Part shown: one piece after another, positions 12,843-12,868 of the stretch | Layout of the letters: the number at the start of each line of letters is the position of its first letter | How positions within the stretch are numbered: the stretch's first letter is position 1 | Assembly: GCA_002389995.1 (NCBI GenBank) | Contig: DGRR01000041.1 | Coordinates: forward strand, 1-12,868 | Source: Ruminococcus sp. UBA4383 | GTDB taxonomy: Bacteria; Bacillota; Clostridia; Oscillospirales; Ruminococcaceae | Reading direction: 5' to 3' | DNA: 12,868 bases | The notes under the pieces: model-generated | What the model was told of the DNA's origin: nothing | Database searches by the model: none | The model's input: only the letters and a program-made list of their open reading frames with translations | Translations under genes and position numbers: made by a program

Positions 12843-12868
12843 TTTTTCGGTAGTGCAACAAAAGAGTT

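Overview
The window looks like a chromosomal segment of a fibre-degrading gut or rumen Firmicute, most likely Ruminococcus or a close relative in the Oscillospiraceae. The main evidence is a large secreted GH10 xylanase that ends in a type I dockerin, the plug that attaches enzymes to a cellulosome. The AT-rich intergenic DNA, strong AGGAGG-type ribosome binding sites and sigma-A consensus promoters (TTGACA or TTGCAA, 17 nt, TATAAT) agree with this. The species assignment is inference.

Layout. Positions 1-82 hold a leftward consensus promoter with an inverted-repeat candidate operator, serving a gene outside the window. Positions 128-4717 are five leftward genes in two groups. The first group is hpf (long-form ribosome hibernation factor) followed by a stand-alone LUD-domain protein. 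The second is a cell-envelope operon: a membrane-anchored FHA protein, a SEDS glycosyltransferase (FtsW/RodA type) and a short class B penicillin-binding protein whose start overlaps the SEDS stop by 4 nt. The gene-free stretch 4718-5095 (378 bp) is a divergent promoter region. It holds a 97-bp-period tandem repeat in which each copy is a long hairpin, then a leftward promoter for the FHA operon and a rightward promoter for the xylanase. Positions 5096-8407 are the 1103-residue xylanase (signal peptide, CBM22, CBM22, GH10, unassigned module, CBM9, dockerin), closed by an intrinsic terminator. Positions 8478-10769 hold a serine D,D-carboxypeptidase with its own consensus promoter and an M15/VanY-like membrane protein that has lost key catalytic residues. 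Positions 10881-12842 hold azlC, azlD and manA, tightly spaced and preceded by a roughly 80-nt foldable leader.

How the genes work together. Two blocks concern peptidoglycan: FHA/SEDS/PBP (polymerisation and crosslinking, possibly under phospho-threonine control) and the carboxypeptidase plus degenerate VanY-like pair (trimming or sensing stem peptides). The xylanase is an independently transcribed polysaccharide-degradation gene. The azlCD pair should export branched-chain amino acids, and manA links mannose-6-phosphate to fructose-6-phosphate.

Most of the window is recognisable housekeeping or fibre-degradation content. I see no defence system, CRISPR array, transposase, tRNA or rRNA. The items most worth a second look are the catalytically degenerate VanY-like protein, the tandem hairpins in the leader of the cell-wall operon, and the structured region before azlC.
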